A stretch of DNA of 64,000 nt from Vitellaria paradoxa (lineage: Eukaryota; Streptophyta; Magnoliopsida; Ericales; Sapotaceae), in contig CM034236.1 of assembly GCA_019916065.1 (NCBI GenBank), positions 48,615,690-48,679,689 on the forward strand, written 5' to 3'. Under the pieces are notes generated by a model, which made no database searches, was not told where the DNA came from, and worked only from the letters and a program-made list of their open reading frames with translations. Of the stretch, positions 47,470-60,500 are shown piece after piece (the stretch's first letter is position 1; each line of letters opens with the position of its first letter). The position numbers and the translations under genes were made by a program.

Positions 47470-49428
47470 TTAGTCGTTAAGCAACCTTAAGCTTAGCTCT
47501 GTTGGGAAGCACTATAACTTTTTTACTTCTTTTATTAGTAAAATTATTCTTTGACATTTTAAATTTCTTGTATATTATGAATGGCAAAAAAGTTAATAAA
47601 CAAAAAACTAAACAGCTAACTTTTTAGTATTCCCTTCCCAAATATGCTAGTTAACTACTAAAAAAATTATTTTTTTTTTGTGTTTGGAAATAATATTAAT
47701 TTTTTAATAGTTAATTTTTAAAATTTTTGTTAATTTAACATATTTGTCTTTCATAATTTACAAAAAGTTTTAAATGTAAGATGATAATTTGGTCATTTCA
47801 AAAAAAAAAAAAAACCTAAAAAATTGAATATTCAAATGTTAACTTTTAACTAATGTTACTAAACTCAGCCAATTTAATTAAATGAGTTTGAGTTATTAAA
47901 AATCTGGGTTTGACATATATTTGTGTGTATATATGTAAATTGTATTTGCTTATAATGAAACATTAATTTTTAAAATAAAAACGTGAATCTATAATATAAA
48001 AGTCAATAATACACTGTTATTGATATATTCAAATATCAATCGGCTAGGTGATTTTATATCACTGAATAAAATTAACTAGGTCAATAAGGCATTGTTAATA
48101 TAAAAATAATTTTACAATATTAATTGATCAACAATATTTTTCAATTATTTTTCTATGAAAAATCTAATAGAAAGGAATTTGAGCAATTGTAATTCAAACC
48201 TCATAAGTTTTAAGTATACATTTATAAAATTTACAGAATCTAAATACACAAAACTAAAATACAAAAAAATTCAAATTCTAAATAATGACTAAAAATAAGT
48301 ATTGAGCATTATTATATGATTGGTGAACCCATCATTCCTATGCAACGATGCGTTGTGGTATTGTTTTTTATAATGCGGATTTGATTGTGTACTAGGGATT
48401 AACACACACATAACTATTGATAATTTCTTCTCAACCAAAGTTAGATGTAACATCAAGAGATTTTTTTAGTTTCCTTGTCTTCTTCCTCAATTAAACTCTC
48501 TCTATTCTTTTACCCTTCAATCACTTGACTCTCACCCTTCAATTCTCTTTTCTTATTCAATTTTATTCTTTTTTTTTTCTTTTTAATATTAATTTTTTTA
48601 ATTTACTCATTTCCTTTTTAAATTATTTTTGTTTCATAGGAATCTCCACATAATTTGTAGAATAAAAATGAAAAATTATTTATTTTAAATTGACTTAGTT
48701 CAAAATAAAATAGAGATAAAAAGGTAATTATGTAATATATGGAATATAGAGAGATTATATTAATTTATATGGCTGAAGGAATAGAAAGAAGAGAGGTTTT
48801 TAACTTTTATTTTTTTATAGGTTAAAAAAAATAAAGAAAAAGTAATACGTGACGCATGTTTACTCCTTATAAGTTCTGTTTTTATGAATTTGGAGAGGCT
48901 AATATCACTTTTGATATTAGTTATGTAATATTGAATTGTGAGTTGTTTAATCAAAATCAAACGATTTACAATAAAAATAAATTTAAAAATTTTAAGTAAA
49001 AAATTTTAAATTTATTTTAACCACCCTTTTTGTAATTTTATACATTAGTATAGATATAACAGTTTGATTTTCAACTGCACATTCGTGAAAGTGAAAAGGT
49101 TAGAATTTGTTTGTTAAATTTAACCAAATATGTGTCAACGCGCGAGATAATTGACCAAAAGGCCATGCAAAAGTAAGAATCCAATGTCTCCTGCATACAG
49201 CCAAGAGGAATGTTCTTTCAACCTTTATTTTTCGGTCAAGGCCAAGTGCACGCCCGATACACTCATTCATTGGCATTTTCTGCTAAGCTGGTTCTAACTT
49301 TTCTGCCCCTTGGGTTTAACCCCGCATGGTTCAGTGACAAATATTTTGAAGGGTAAATTTGAAATAAAAACAAAATTAAAAGAAATGTCGTATATATAAG
49401 ATATCATGTCCCCTGCTGTTTTCTTCTT
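47470..49428. other. A+T-rich intergenic DNA, nothing recognised
   Basis: Long A and T runs and short simple repeats. No coding frame, RNA gene or defined repeat ends that I can support. Confidence 0.5.
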
Positions 49429-49587
49429 GGGTTCATTTGGAACCAAAAAAATAAAAAAAATAAAAAGATTTTAAAAAATTTTAAAAGTTTTCAAATTCCT
49501 CAAATTAAATTGCTACTTATCATTTTTACATCACATCAATTCCACTTTTTGTTTTTTTTTTATTTTTTTGGGACTCCAAACGCCCCC
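49429..49587. mobile_element. Tourist-like MITE, family A, copy 3
   Basis: 159 bp, GGGTTCATTTGGAACC..GGACTCCAAACGCCCCC, same orientation as the copy at 42874. The target duplication is not clear. Confidence 0.75.
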
Positions 49588-50470
49588 TAATTCTACCTTT
49601 TTGTAATTAATGTTATAGTACTGTTAAAATAATGTAGTATTATTACACAGTTCATTGGGAGTTACAATAAACTAATGTGAGTTTTGGATTAAAAAAAAAA
49701 ACGCGAGTTGATCGTAGGCATATTATTCTGGATCTAAAATAATTTATTTGTTAAAAGCATTATATAATTATAAAATTACCATTAAATGTTCTCTAATTTT
49801 TTGTGAAATTTCATTTTTTATTTCTATATCTAAAATTGTAATACATTCACTTTATATGCCTTATTTGTTGGATTTAATTAATTATTAATTTCCATAATTA
49901 GTATCCTAATTAAAGCGGTCCATATAATTAAGAATTTAAGTTTGATATAGATTTATTTTGAAAGTTATTATTGCCAAAAAATTGTAAGTTAATTTCTTAA
50001 TTATATCATACTTCGATGGACGGTAAAGATTAACTAACTAATTAGAGAATTAGATATTCTCTCTCTATAAATAGTGAATGAATTCCATCAATTCATACAT
50101 ATTAAAATTACAATACATTAGAATTTATAGGATAAGAGAGATCAAGAAACTTAATTTTCAAAATGGTTTTATTTTGTCAAAAAAGAAGATTTAAGAACAA
50201 TAATTTTGAAGTAACTTTTCGCATTTTAATATTCATAGCAATAGCTCAAGGTATGTGCTCTTGACTATATTATGTAAGTAGGTAAAATATGTAAATATCA
50301 TAAACATAAAGATCTTAAATATTTAATTAAATATTATGTATAAATTTAATGATAAACTTACATTATTTATTCAGGCCTATTACTAGTAATGGATTCCTTT
50401 GCATTGTTTGGTGAATCTACAACTATAAATAAAATCAAACAAAGTTTTAAGTTGTTTGAGTTAAATTTAA

Positions 50471-51084
50471 GGTTTGTTTAATAAAGTTATCAAATTTTAA
50501 TTTTTGTGTTCAAGTTTGTTATTTTTAGTTTTTATTTTTGTAGTAAAAAATAATAATAACTTGAAAACACATATGATAATAATAGTTATTGATTTGTAAT
50601 TATAATATTAGAAGGGTGGCTAATGGCAGTGGTGTGGTCAAAGGTAGATGATGGCCAGCTGAACCAATAATTAAAGGAGGGTGGTCGGCGGCGATGGTGT
50701 GGTCGAACGTGAGTGGCAGGTTGCAATAAACAGTGGTGGCCAGAAGTGGGTGGCGGTGGACCAGTTGACAGTAGTTGGAGGTTGAAAGTTGGTGGCGGTG
50801 GCAGCGACGACGCAGCGGACAGTCAGCAATAGTAGGTAGCAGGAGATGGGTAATGGTTGTGATTGATAGTGGTGATGACGGAGGAAAATGAAAGCTATGA
50901 ATGAAAATTTAGGAAAACACATTTTTCATATTTTGCATAACTCATAAAACTTTTGAAAATAATTTTCATTTATTTGAAAATTAAAAATTGAAAATAAATT
51001 TACCAAACGAGTCTTCATGTTCAATTTTTAAAAAAATAAAACAAAAATTAAAACTGAAAACTATAAGTATTGTCAAATGGGATC
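50471..51084. mobile_element. Candidate TIR element with a G+C-rich insert
   Basis: Flanked by TAA on both sides (50468-50470 and 51085-51087), with weak inverted ends (GGTTTGTTTAATA / GATCCCATTTGACA) and complementary A/T-rich inner ends (AAATTTTAATTTTTGTGTTC versus GTTCAATTTTT..AAAATTAAAA). The core 50610-50885 is built of GGTGG, GGCGG and GTGGTG units and is much G+C-richer than all DNA around it. The minus-strand frame at 50671-50922 arises from this core and is not credible as a gene. Confidence 0.5.
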
Positions 51085-51089
51085 TAAGC

Positions 51090-52276
51090 TTTTTCACGAG
51101 CTTAGGGTTTGCCTTGACAAAAAAAAAAATACTAGTTAGTCTTGATTCTGGCTTGAATAATTTGATTGTTTTCCTCTAAATTATTATGAATAAAAATAAA
51201 TATATTAATTAAATTAAATTGACATTGTTTTATTAAATTAAAAATTATTATTATATTATTTATTCTCAAATGGTATATATCCTTGACTCTAATTCAAGTT
51301 TGAATTTGTATTCAACCACAAAAAAAATTCTCGATTTAATTTATTACAGTTACAACCCATATTTTTTTAAAGTCAAACTTGAATAGCTAGCGACTTATAC
51401 AATCATACCCATCAAAACAAGCACATACTTTCGGACCAATTATTTCCAAACATTAGTGAGCTATATACTAATTAACGAGTCTTGGACGCAATACTTAAAG
51501 CTAAAATAAATAACTAATTAATTCGAGCAAGACAAAAGTACTTTTTGCTGCATGTTGTGCCTATAAAATTTGAGATAGATACAAACTAGGAAGTAAATTT
51601 TCAGTTTTCAATTATTGAATCTAGCGACTGCTGCTGTAAGTAACCAGGCATGACAGTCAAGGTAAATGACAAGCACGGAGCAACTATATATGAAGATTTG
51701 AAGCCAGATGGTTGGGGATACTAAACACTAGAAAGCTCTCAATTGAATATATTTCAGTTGCATATATTTATATATAGTTTCTAATGGTAGGGCTGATGAT
51801 ACTAAAGCAAATAGTGTTTATGTCAAAATATTAACACTTTTTGTTCTGACATTATCACTCTTCTGATGGTAATTGTTGGAGAACAATAACTAATTTTCCT
51901 TGTTTCAGTATAATTCCCCATGCTATAGCTCTAAACCTTTAATGGGGATAATAGTTTTGTAATACCCACCTTTTACACACCATTGAGGTTACACACCATT
52001 GAGGTTTCCCCAATTGCATTTTCCATTAACTGGAGTCCACTTGTATGCTCAAAAATAATTCACCCAAGTAAAAGTAATATTACACTTTTGCCTGGTGTGG
52101 GTTCACTTCTTCAAATTTAACTCGGTTACTTGTCCATTTCAACCAATCTGAAGTTGACTTTCCAAAAGGTCTTGGCAGGAGTTTCCAAATTGATGGCTCT
52201 TTCTAAACAACACCGCATAATTAAAAGTCATCTCCCAGCTTTCAATCCTCTTTTTAAACATTCAATACTTTGCGTT

Positions 52277-52308
<32 letters not shown>

Positions 52309-53120
52309 GAAAGATGACTACCTATGTAAATTCTGTGAAATAAAATTTAGTAAAAAAATTTAACTTGATTAATATTACACGCATTAATTCCTTACCACAA
52401 ATAATAAAAAGTCACAAATTTGTATATCAGCGAAAATTTAACCCACAATTAAAAATTTATTACAACTTATTAAACAGCTCAATTCTTCAAAATTTATATA
52501 TATATATATATATATGTAACTCTAAGTCTTGATCATGACAATTATATGTTGATCTAGAACTTGTTGGCTGGCGCCACATCAGCATATTATCTTTGTTCTT
52601 AGCTGTTTCATTAATCGTGGTCAACAAGGGAAACAATTTCAAATGGCCAACCTTCTTGAAAAGTTTAACAGATTTGTTTAATTTCTTTCTAATTTAGCGA
52701 CCTTTTGGTCGTCATTACTCTCGCTTTGGTTTAACAGGCAGGAGGGCGCCCAATTTTTCAGCTTGATTATTTTAAGCCAATTTTGCGTCGTCATTTGCGT
52801 GCTAGGTCAACATTATGTAACGTGCCTATCTGGGTATTTCTTCGCTGTCAATTCCAGCGACAGCCAGCCCTGCGCAGCTTTGGTATTTATTACGGCGAAG
52901 CAGTTTGGTAGCAACGGTACCGAAGTAATGGCTTTTGTAGGAGTGCGTCATGCGTCGGGTTTTGAGTTTGTATGTATGTTTAGGCCATACCGAATCGATA
53001 TTAATTTAGAATCAAACAAAAAATATCAAGTTACGTTAATTCGGATTTTGAGTTGATTTAAATTAAATTAAATCAAATTGGTTCATTTTATTCAATTTTT
53101 AAATTCTATACATTCAAATA
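51090..53120. other. Intergenic DNA, nothing recognised
   Basis: (TA)n tracts at 52285-52308 and 52496-52515. A less A+T-rich patch (52560-52990) contains a 97-codon plus frame that matches no family I know. Confidence 0.5.
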
Positions 53121-53258
53121 AATAATATATTATTTACTAATATAATACTATAAATATTATAACATACATAATATTATATATTATATTATATATAATAATA
53201 TATTATTTACTAATATAATACTATAAATATTATAACATACATAATATTATATATTATC
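53121..53258. repeat. 73-bp tandem duplication, nearly pure A+T
   Basis: AATAATATATTATTTAC and the following bases start at 53121 and again at 53194. The two copies are nearly identical for at least 64 bp, and the region stays A+T-only to about 53290. Confidence 0.85.
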
Positions 53259-53299
53259 ATATATATTATATATATTATCACTATATGTTTTATATATTA

Positions 53300-56196
53300 G
53301 TTTTTTTAAAAAACATTGTTTTATATATATTTATATATATTATTTTTTCAGACTTGTTTCGAGTTAGTTCAGATTAGGTTATTTTCGATTTAATTTTGAT
53401 TCGATTCATTTTTGTCTATTAAATCGAGAATCAAATCTAAAATATCGAGTTATTATTTTTTAATCTAAAACCAAACGGAGTTTGATGTAGATTCGAACAA
53501 ACCAAACTGAAGTGATCGAATTGGTTCCGTTTTTTAGTTTATTTGATTTTTTTTTGTGGCCCTAACCATTATCTTATTATTAATAGTTAGTTAATACGAT
53601 TGAGTTTCAAAAAAAAAAAAAGTTAACACAATTGAAAAAATATTTCTAGGCATGTGCTAGATAATCAATCACGCAAATATTCAAAGGTAGAAAAAATAAA
53701 GAGGCACAAGTTTTAACGAAAAAAATTCAAATTAGAAAAAAATCTTGAATTAATTACAAGATAGCAAACTGATTACAAAATCACAACTTCTCAATAGACT
53801 CGAATTTGTGAATCTATATTATTGACACCATTTTCTCGAATTCTCGATACACCCAAACTTTAGTGAAAGACACTCCTTTTGAATTCACAAAGACGAACTG
53901 AATCTACGGTAGTACGCTAAATCTAAGTACTCTGGATTCGAATTATTTCAAATCGCACACGTACAATGTAAAAAACTTTATTTAGTTAAGTATTAAGAGA
54001 AATCAATAAACTATCAAATCTTTTGGCTATCGATGACGTTTCCCTCTGTTAAAAACTCTAGATAAATTCTCAAATATATAAGGAAAGAAAATTCAGACGC
54101 ATAAGATTTTGAGAGTAGAGTTTAAAAATTGGAACTAAGACACTCGTGAGAGTGGTCTTCTGCCGCCCTTCTCGCAACCTTCCCACACTGCCAAAATTCT
54201 TAAAATAGCATCTTTATATTTTCCCTCTGCTAGCTCTTCTCAATCGTGAATTTCGGCGAAGTGCGTTATTCCAGTACTCCAATTTTTAAAATCTTCCAAA
54301 TTTGTTCAATACAATTTGTTTTGTATTAAAACTCTAATATTTTAATAAGTTTACAAAAAAGAACTCAACTTTAACTACTATGAATTTGCCAATTACAATT
54401 AAAATCTTTAACAAAGATGAATAAGTTATCAAATTAAGGTAACAAATAATGTATTTGACTTGTTACCTTTTTTTTATTTAAATTACCTTTTACTTTTCAA
54501 AAATTTTAATTTTAAATATATTATATATATATTTTAATTTTAGTGAATTAACAGGTTACCCATTTAATCCATTTAAAAATGTCAAAAACCCGTGAGATTT
54601 TTGAACAGATCAAATTGAGCCAGATCCATTTTTAATATAAAACTCCTCACTTCTCATTAAGCCGCAAATTAGCCCGCGTTATTATAAGTTCGACGAGTCT
54701 ACTGCGCACCCCTAAATTTTCACTACAGTACTAGAACATGAATAATATTGATAATAAATTAAAATCTAACATTGGTTACATTTGCCAGTAAAAAAGGTAG
54801 AGATTGACCGACAAATTGAATAAACAATTGTGTCATAATTAATAATAGATTTATAATATTATTATGAGACGTGATTGTTTAAATTGTAACAAATACTTAA
54901 GAAATGGTTGGTCGTCTAAAAATTTAACAAATTATAATGCCATTTTTTTGAATAAAAAAACACACTATATTATAAAATACAAAATATTTAATTATATATA
55001 AATATTAAATAAGTTTAAATCTTTAACGAGTCGAGCCAGGTGGTCAGATTTATTCGTATACTAAACGAGTCAATTTTTTTGTTTTTTGTTTCCAAATTCA
55101 ATTTGTTTAACCGAATTCAGTTTACCGTTTTAGACATTTGATCAGTTAACGACATTATATGAAATTTTAATTGGAGGAGAGATGAATGATTGAATATTAT
55201 ACATTGGGTCGTTGTCTCTGGAGAAGTATAGATACAATCAAATTATATAAACGTGTTGGACGATATATATATATATTTATATATAGCACGTCTCTTCTAC
55301 ATGTTAAATTATTGGATATCGATCTCAGTCGCAACAATATAACAACTGCAAGTGTCTAATGTTTCTCCAAACGTTCTTAATTAGGTCCTACAGTGATGGC
55401 CAAGCTGTAGATAAAATAATAATAATAATAAATAAATAAAATAAAATAGAGACCGATCTGAAAAAAATTAATTTAAGATTCAGGCTAAGGTACTATATAT
55501 AATATATATATAATGGATGCAGATGCAGTCCCATTACCAGTTGAGATTGCAGGGGAAGAGGATAATGAAGCCAGCTGCTAGCTTGAAAAAACAAAAGTGA
55601 TGACTCCAAGGAGTTTACTTATTAAAGGGTTGCTTGCTTGTCGTTGCAAAATGCTAATTAATCATCCCGCAAACATTAATACAAATCATTTCCCCTCAAG
55701 CTTTTTGGCTTTAGACATTAATGCAGGTGACCAGTTAACCATTTGTGAAAAGACCAAATTACCCTCAATTGGATGGTGTGATACGTCGATGCTGGTTCCT
55801 GCAGGAACTGGCATGGAAACGAAAAGGTCTGCTTGCTGTCGTGCAGATGCAAGGAAAAGTAATATATAATTGAAGTAATTAACTAAAGATGATACGATAC
55901 GCATGCATGCAGTAGTTCGGAGCATGGAGATGTTTGATTTGCTAAAGTGGGCCGGGGGGGTTGCAGACTTCAAACTTCAAATGGAGTGTAATGAGTAGAG
56001 GGTGGCCTTTTTTGTAGGAGGCTGCCTTTTGCTTTGGGGCCTTTCTTTCTTTTAACTTTCACCACCCTTTCTTTTTCTTTTTTAATGATGTCAATTCAAC
56101 TCAATTCGTTTCAAGATTTTATCTCTCAAGTGGGTAACCAATGTAGCTAAAAGTCACCTTTTTCGGGGAATGGAAAACTTGTATCAAAGATTTTTT

Positions 56197-56228
<32 letters not shown>

Positions 56229-57572
56229 GGGGGTCAACAGAGAGCAGAAAGGGGGGTCAATTGAAGGTAATTATATATTTTTAAATATAAATAAATTTTC
56301 GTATAATTTATATTCTTTATAAATGTAATAACACTAGACTCCAACCACTAATCAAAATAGGGATCACCCGAGGATTACCTAATATCTTTTTTTTTTTTCC
56401 TACCCTTTTATAGAGCTGCACATGAAGTAAAAAGTCATATTAGAAAGGAAAAAGAAAAAAAAAAGTTTAAAAACAATTCAATGATGTTGGAATTATATAA
56501 ATTAAATATTTTAATTATATCAATATTTTTACTTAATATTAAATAAAATATTAGTAAATAGAATTTGAGGCCGGTTAATAACAATTTTAAAATAAAACAT
56601 ATTATTGTAATATTCAATTATTGTTAGATCTAGCAGAGTGTTTAAAAAATGTACATCCAATTTACCCAAATTCTAAGTTTCCAAATGTGAAACTCCACTG
56701 GGGCCATTCCCATTGTCAATACCATACATTTGAGGGGAAGAGATTTACCACTTGCGTGGTTGGTCAAGTGGAAAATGCTAGCCTTGAAATTGACTGGTTT
56801 CCTTGGATACTCTTTTCGTCCTCACGTGGGAAGTGCGCACGGCAACCTTGGGTAAAATTATCTTTATTGAAATAAAAGATATTGAGTGGTCAAAACTCTT
56901 GTCGAAAATAGGGGAAGAACGTGTTTGGTTTGATAATTTTTATTATTTATTTTTTTAAGAAATTAAAATGAGTGAAAAACATGTTTGATTTAGAGTGTAT
57001 TTTAAAAAAAGTATTTAATAGAAAAATTAAAAAAAAAAGGTATTTAATATAAAAAACAAAATGTTATCTTTCCCAACAATAGGAAATATTTCCCAATCCA
57101 AATTTTTATAAAACCCCCAGCACAACACATGGCATAACATAAAGTAACATGGAGTACCAAAATCTCAATACATCCATCTATTAAACATTTTTTTTTGGGG
57201 GCCCGGGGGGGGGGTGTGGATTTCATATTTTGGGTAAAACTTCAGGCAAAGGGTTTTAGCTGGGCCGCGTGGAGTTGCCCCGCATTCATGGGCCAGACAG
57301 TAAGTCCACATCCAATGAAGCAACATGAGCAGCAAGCAGATGACTCAAAATTTCCTGCATTTAGCAGATATTGTGTCCAAAAAAGTCTTCATGCTTCTGT
57401 ATCGTAGAATTACAAATCAATCCTTGGACTGAACCCAAATGTTGCAAGTCACATTCGAACCCTCAAGACATTGTCTTCCAACATAACATTTAGCGGTTCT
57501 TCTATTCAGCAACAAATATGACAAGACACAACTTCAAGATGATGAAAAACCAAATGTAGTAGTACATTTATG
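53300..57572. other. Intergenic DNA, no gene recognised
   Basis: Mostly A+T-rich. An AATAATAATAAATAAATAAAATAAAAT stretch lies near 55422-55448. Homopolymer tracts are T16 then G21 (listed separately) and T8-G5-CCC-G10 near 57189-57213. Short frames at 55597, 55686 and 56621 have no recognisable domains. The last few hundred bases should contain the 3' UTR of the CDCA7-type gene. Confidence 0.5.
56191..56233. repeat. T16-G21 homopolymer junction
   Basis: Sixteen T followed by 21 G, one A and five G. Length is likely variable or misassembled; the G run could form quadruplexes. Confidence 0.9.
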
Positions 57573-60500
57573 TTATTTTGGTTTCTTGGCTTCCCCTTCT
57601 GGTGGAACATCTTTTCTAGCCTGCTTAATGTCCGAAGCCTCCTCGATCATTCCAATCAACTGTTCATCATGTCCACCACCTCCACGACGCCTCTGTCTTA
57701 GTCTCCCAGCTATACTATCTGGGGATGGTTCAGGGATACGAGGAGGCTTCCTTTTTAGCTTTGGACGGCTCTTCTCTGCATTGTTGTTATTACCATGATT
57801 AGAATCCAAACAAAGCGTTGTCTCCTCTTCCTTGCCTTTGAACGCGTCATCTGTTTTGTTGCCTTCAGATTCAGGCTTTGATAATGATTTGCAGTTATCA
57901 TTGCACTCGGAGTTGACAATTTGCTGTTGGCTAAAAGCACATGCAATATTGGCAGCACCATTATGTTTGTTCTCTAAAAGATGTGTTTCCTCACATTTCT
58001 CACCTTTTAACTGACCATCTGTTTTATTCTCTTCAGATTTAGGGGTAACTATTCCATGATGATCATTGTCAGACATGGGAGATTCCTTCCCTTCTGGCAT
58101 TGCTTCTGTGTCTGCAAAGGGCAGTGATCTTTTGGCAGAACCTGGAACTTTAGTACGGGGGACATTATCTGAATCATTCTGCGAACGTTGGGTTTGGATC
58201 AGATAATGTGCAACTGACTTGAAGCCCAATTGAGAAATCTAGAATGTGGACAGACTGAGGTTAGTTCCAATCGAACCTAGAAAAGTGCATAAAATCCTAT
58301 TGGGTTTGATTGGTGAAGTTACCTTCTTGTAAAGAGGGCCAGTGGGAGCCCATCCTTTTGCATTCCGGCACAGACTGCAGTTGCAAATTCCTCGACAGAC
58401 GGGACAAATCCAGTTTGGATTCTGATTTGCTTCAAGCACATGCTCCCCATATCTGTAAAACTCATGTATACTAGGATCACCAGGAAACAAATTCTACAAG
58501 ATTTTACCTGCGGCTATGAGGTTGCCTATAACAATAATGCAGACACAATGCATGATGACTTAGTAATCAACAGGAATTTGCTGCACAGGGGATGCATGTG
58601 AACATAAACACAATTGCAGACACCTTTAAAAAAGGTAGGGATCTCCATTCAGTTTAACTCATGCAGAATAGGTTCTTAAGATTTTCTTCAGTTAACAAAA
58701 TATTTCAAAATTAAGAAAGTACCAACATGGAGCTCCAGAATGCATGAAGCAACAGACGTTCTATTTCATGCAAACACACATCCACTTCTCCCAGGTTACA
58801 AAGAACCAAAGCAGGGCATGTTACAATTCAAAACAGCATTGTGTTCTATGGTAAGAAAATTAAATGGATGTAGACGTCATTACAAACCAAACAAAATAGG
58901 CATACCAACAAAAAGTCTTCAAATGAAGCATGAATTCAACAGAATACACCTATTGAAGGAAAGCCAAGGAACTCATTCCTAGTTAAACTTGATCATCCAT
59001 TTCTAAGCTTGAATTGAACTATTTATACATTCCAACAGTAGGGTAACCAAGAAATAACATGTACATGGATGGATGGATCTAAATGAAAATTATCAAGATA
59101 GATCAGGGTGATAATTAATATTATAATTATAAAATAGCAAGTTACCTAAGCAAGAAATAAACTAGAGAGGGTGAGTTGACAAGGCTTGGGAATTCAAAGG
59201 TTAAGCCAGATATACTACTGAGATCTAGGTGGTAGTAACAATTTAATATTCCATGCAGAGGTAGACAAGAAAAGGTCCACGGAATTAATAAATAGGAGTT
59301 CAATTTCTATATTTGCAGACATGGCATTTTGATGTATTGACAACTATATTTCATGCTGCTAGCATCAAATAGTTGGTAATATGGATCTTATGATAAATGG
59401 TAAGCATTTTACTGACTTTAACGCCATAACAACAAAAAGAAAATTTCACCAAGGTTTACTAGATGGATTTGGGTAGTTATCATAATATATACCTCATATA
59501 CAAGCAATCTCCACAAAACTGCCCTTGGACTATGCCACATTTGCTACACTGTGTACGATGACCAAGAGTTTTCTGCCTGCAAAATACAATAGCTATTTCA
59601 GAAAATAACCATATTGGGCCCAAGCAGAAGCAAATGAAGAATACAACTCAATATTTAAAATGAATGAGGAAAGCTAGAGAGCTATAAAATTCAGCAATAG
59701 AGTAACAAGAATACAATAAATATGACAAAGTAAATACAAAAGGAAAGGGACTCATCTTTGTTTCTAATACTTTCTAACCCACCTTTGTTTCTAATAATTT
59801 TAACTCTTGATATTGGAGTGAATATTAAATAATAAGATAATATGAATTATAAGATAACCATCCTAAATAATTTGACATACGAACACTATTGCAATACATT
59901 TTACTAACTTTCCATCAATTTTACATGGACTCTTCTATTTCATAGGATATGACAAATACGGGCATGAGATATATGTTTGACTCCAATACAGCAAAATTAG
60001 ATACTTAGGGTCCATTTATTTTAATGTAAAACATTTTTTAGAGAAAACACATTTACTCATATTTCAAGAAAATATTTTTCAAAAATATGAGTGAAAGTAT
60101 TTTCCCCAAAAACATTTTACAATCAATTATATGGAGCCTTAGATATTTTGAATTTTAACAATATTTTAAAAACCAATAACTAGCATTTTTTTATGTCAAT
60201 ATATTATATGATATGAGTAAATGTGTAAGATTAAGGTCTAGGGGCGTCTGACATCTACACACATACTTGCACCCGATACACATGCCGAAGTTCATATAAT
60301 ATACTGGCACCCAATACTCATGCCAGAGTTCATATAACATAGTTTTCAACTTTTAAGTCACATAATTGCTTAGTAGAATTGAGAGATGTCAAAATTGGAG
60401 AATCTAGAGTGCAGTGCAAGAATGAATTTGAAGTTGGCTCAGACTTAACTGTGATGGTAACGCTATCAAAACTCATATACTGACCAAGGTTGTGATTGAT

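Noticed and set aside
50671..50922. 83-codon minus-strand frame with a hydrophobic start that could mimic a signal peptide
   Set aside because: Produced by GGTGG/GGCGG repeats; no family match and no start context.
43975..52515. Regular short repeats that might suggest a CRISPR-like array
   Set aside because: They are (TA)n microsatellites and MITE copies, not spaced identical repeats, and the DNA is a plant chromosome.
52763..53056. 97-codon plus-strand frame in a G+C-richer patch
   Set aside because: No recognisable domain; one frame of this length is expected by chance in 18 kb of intergenic DNA.
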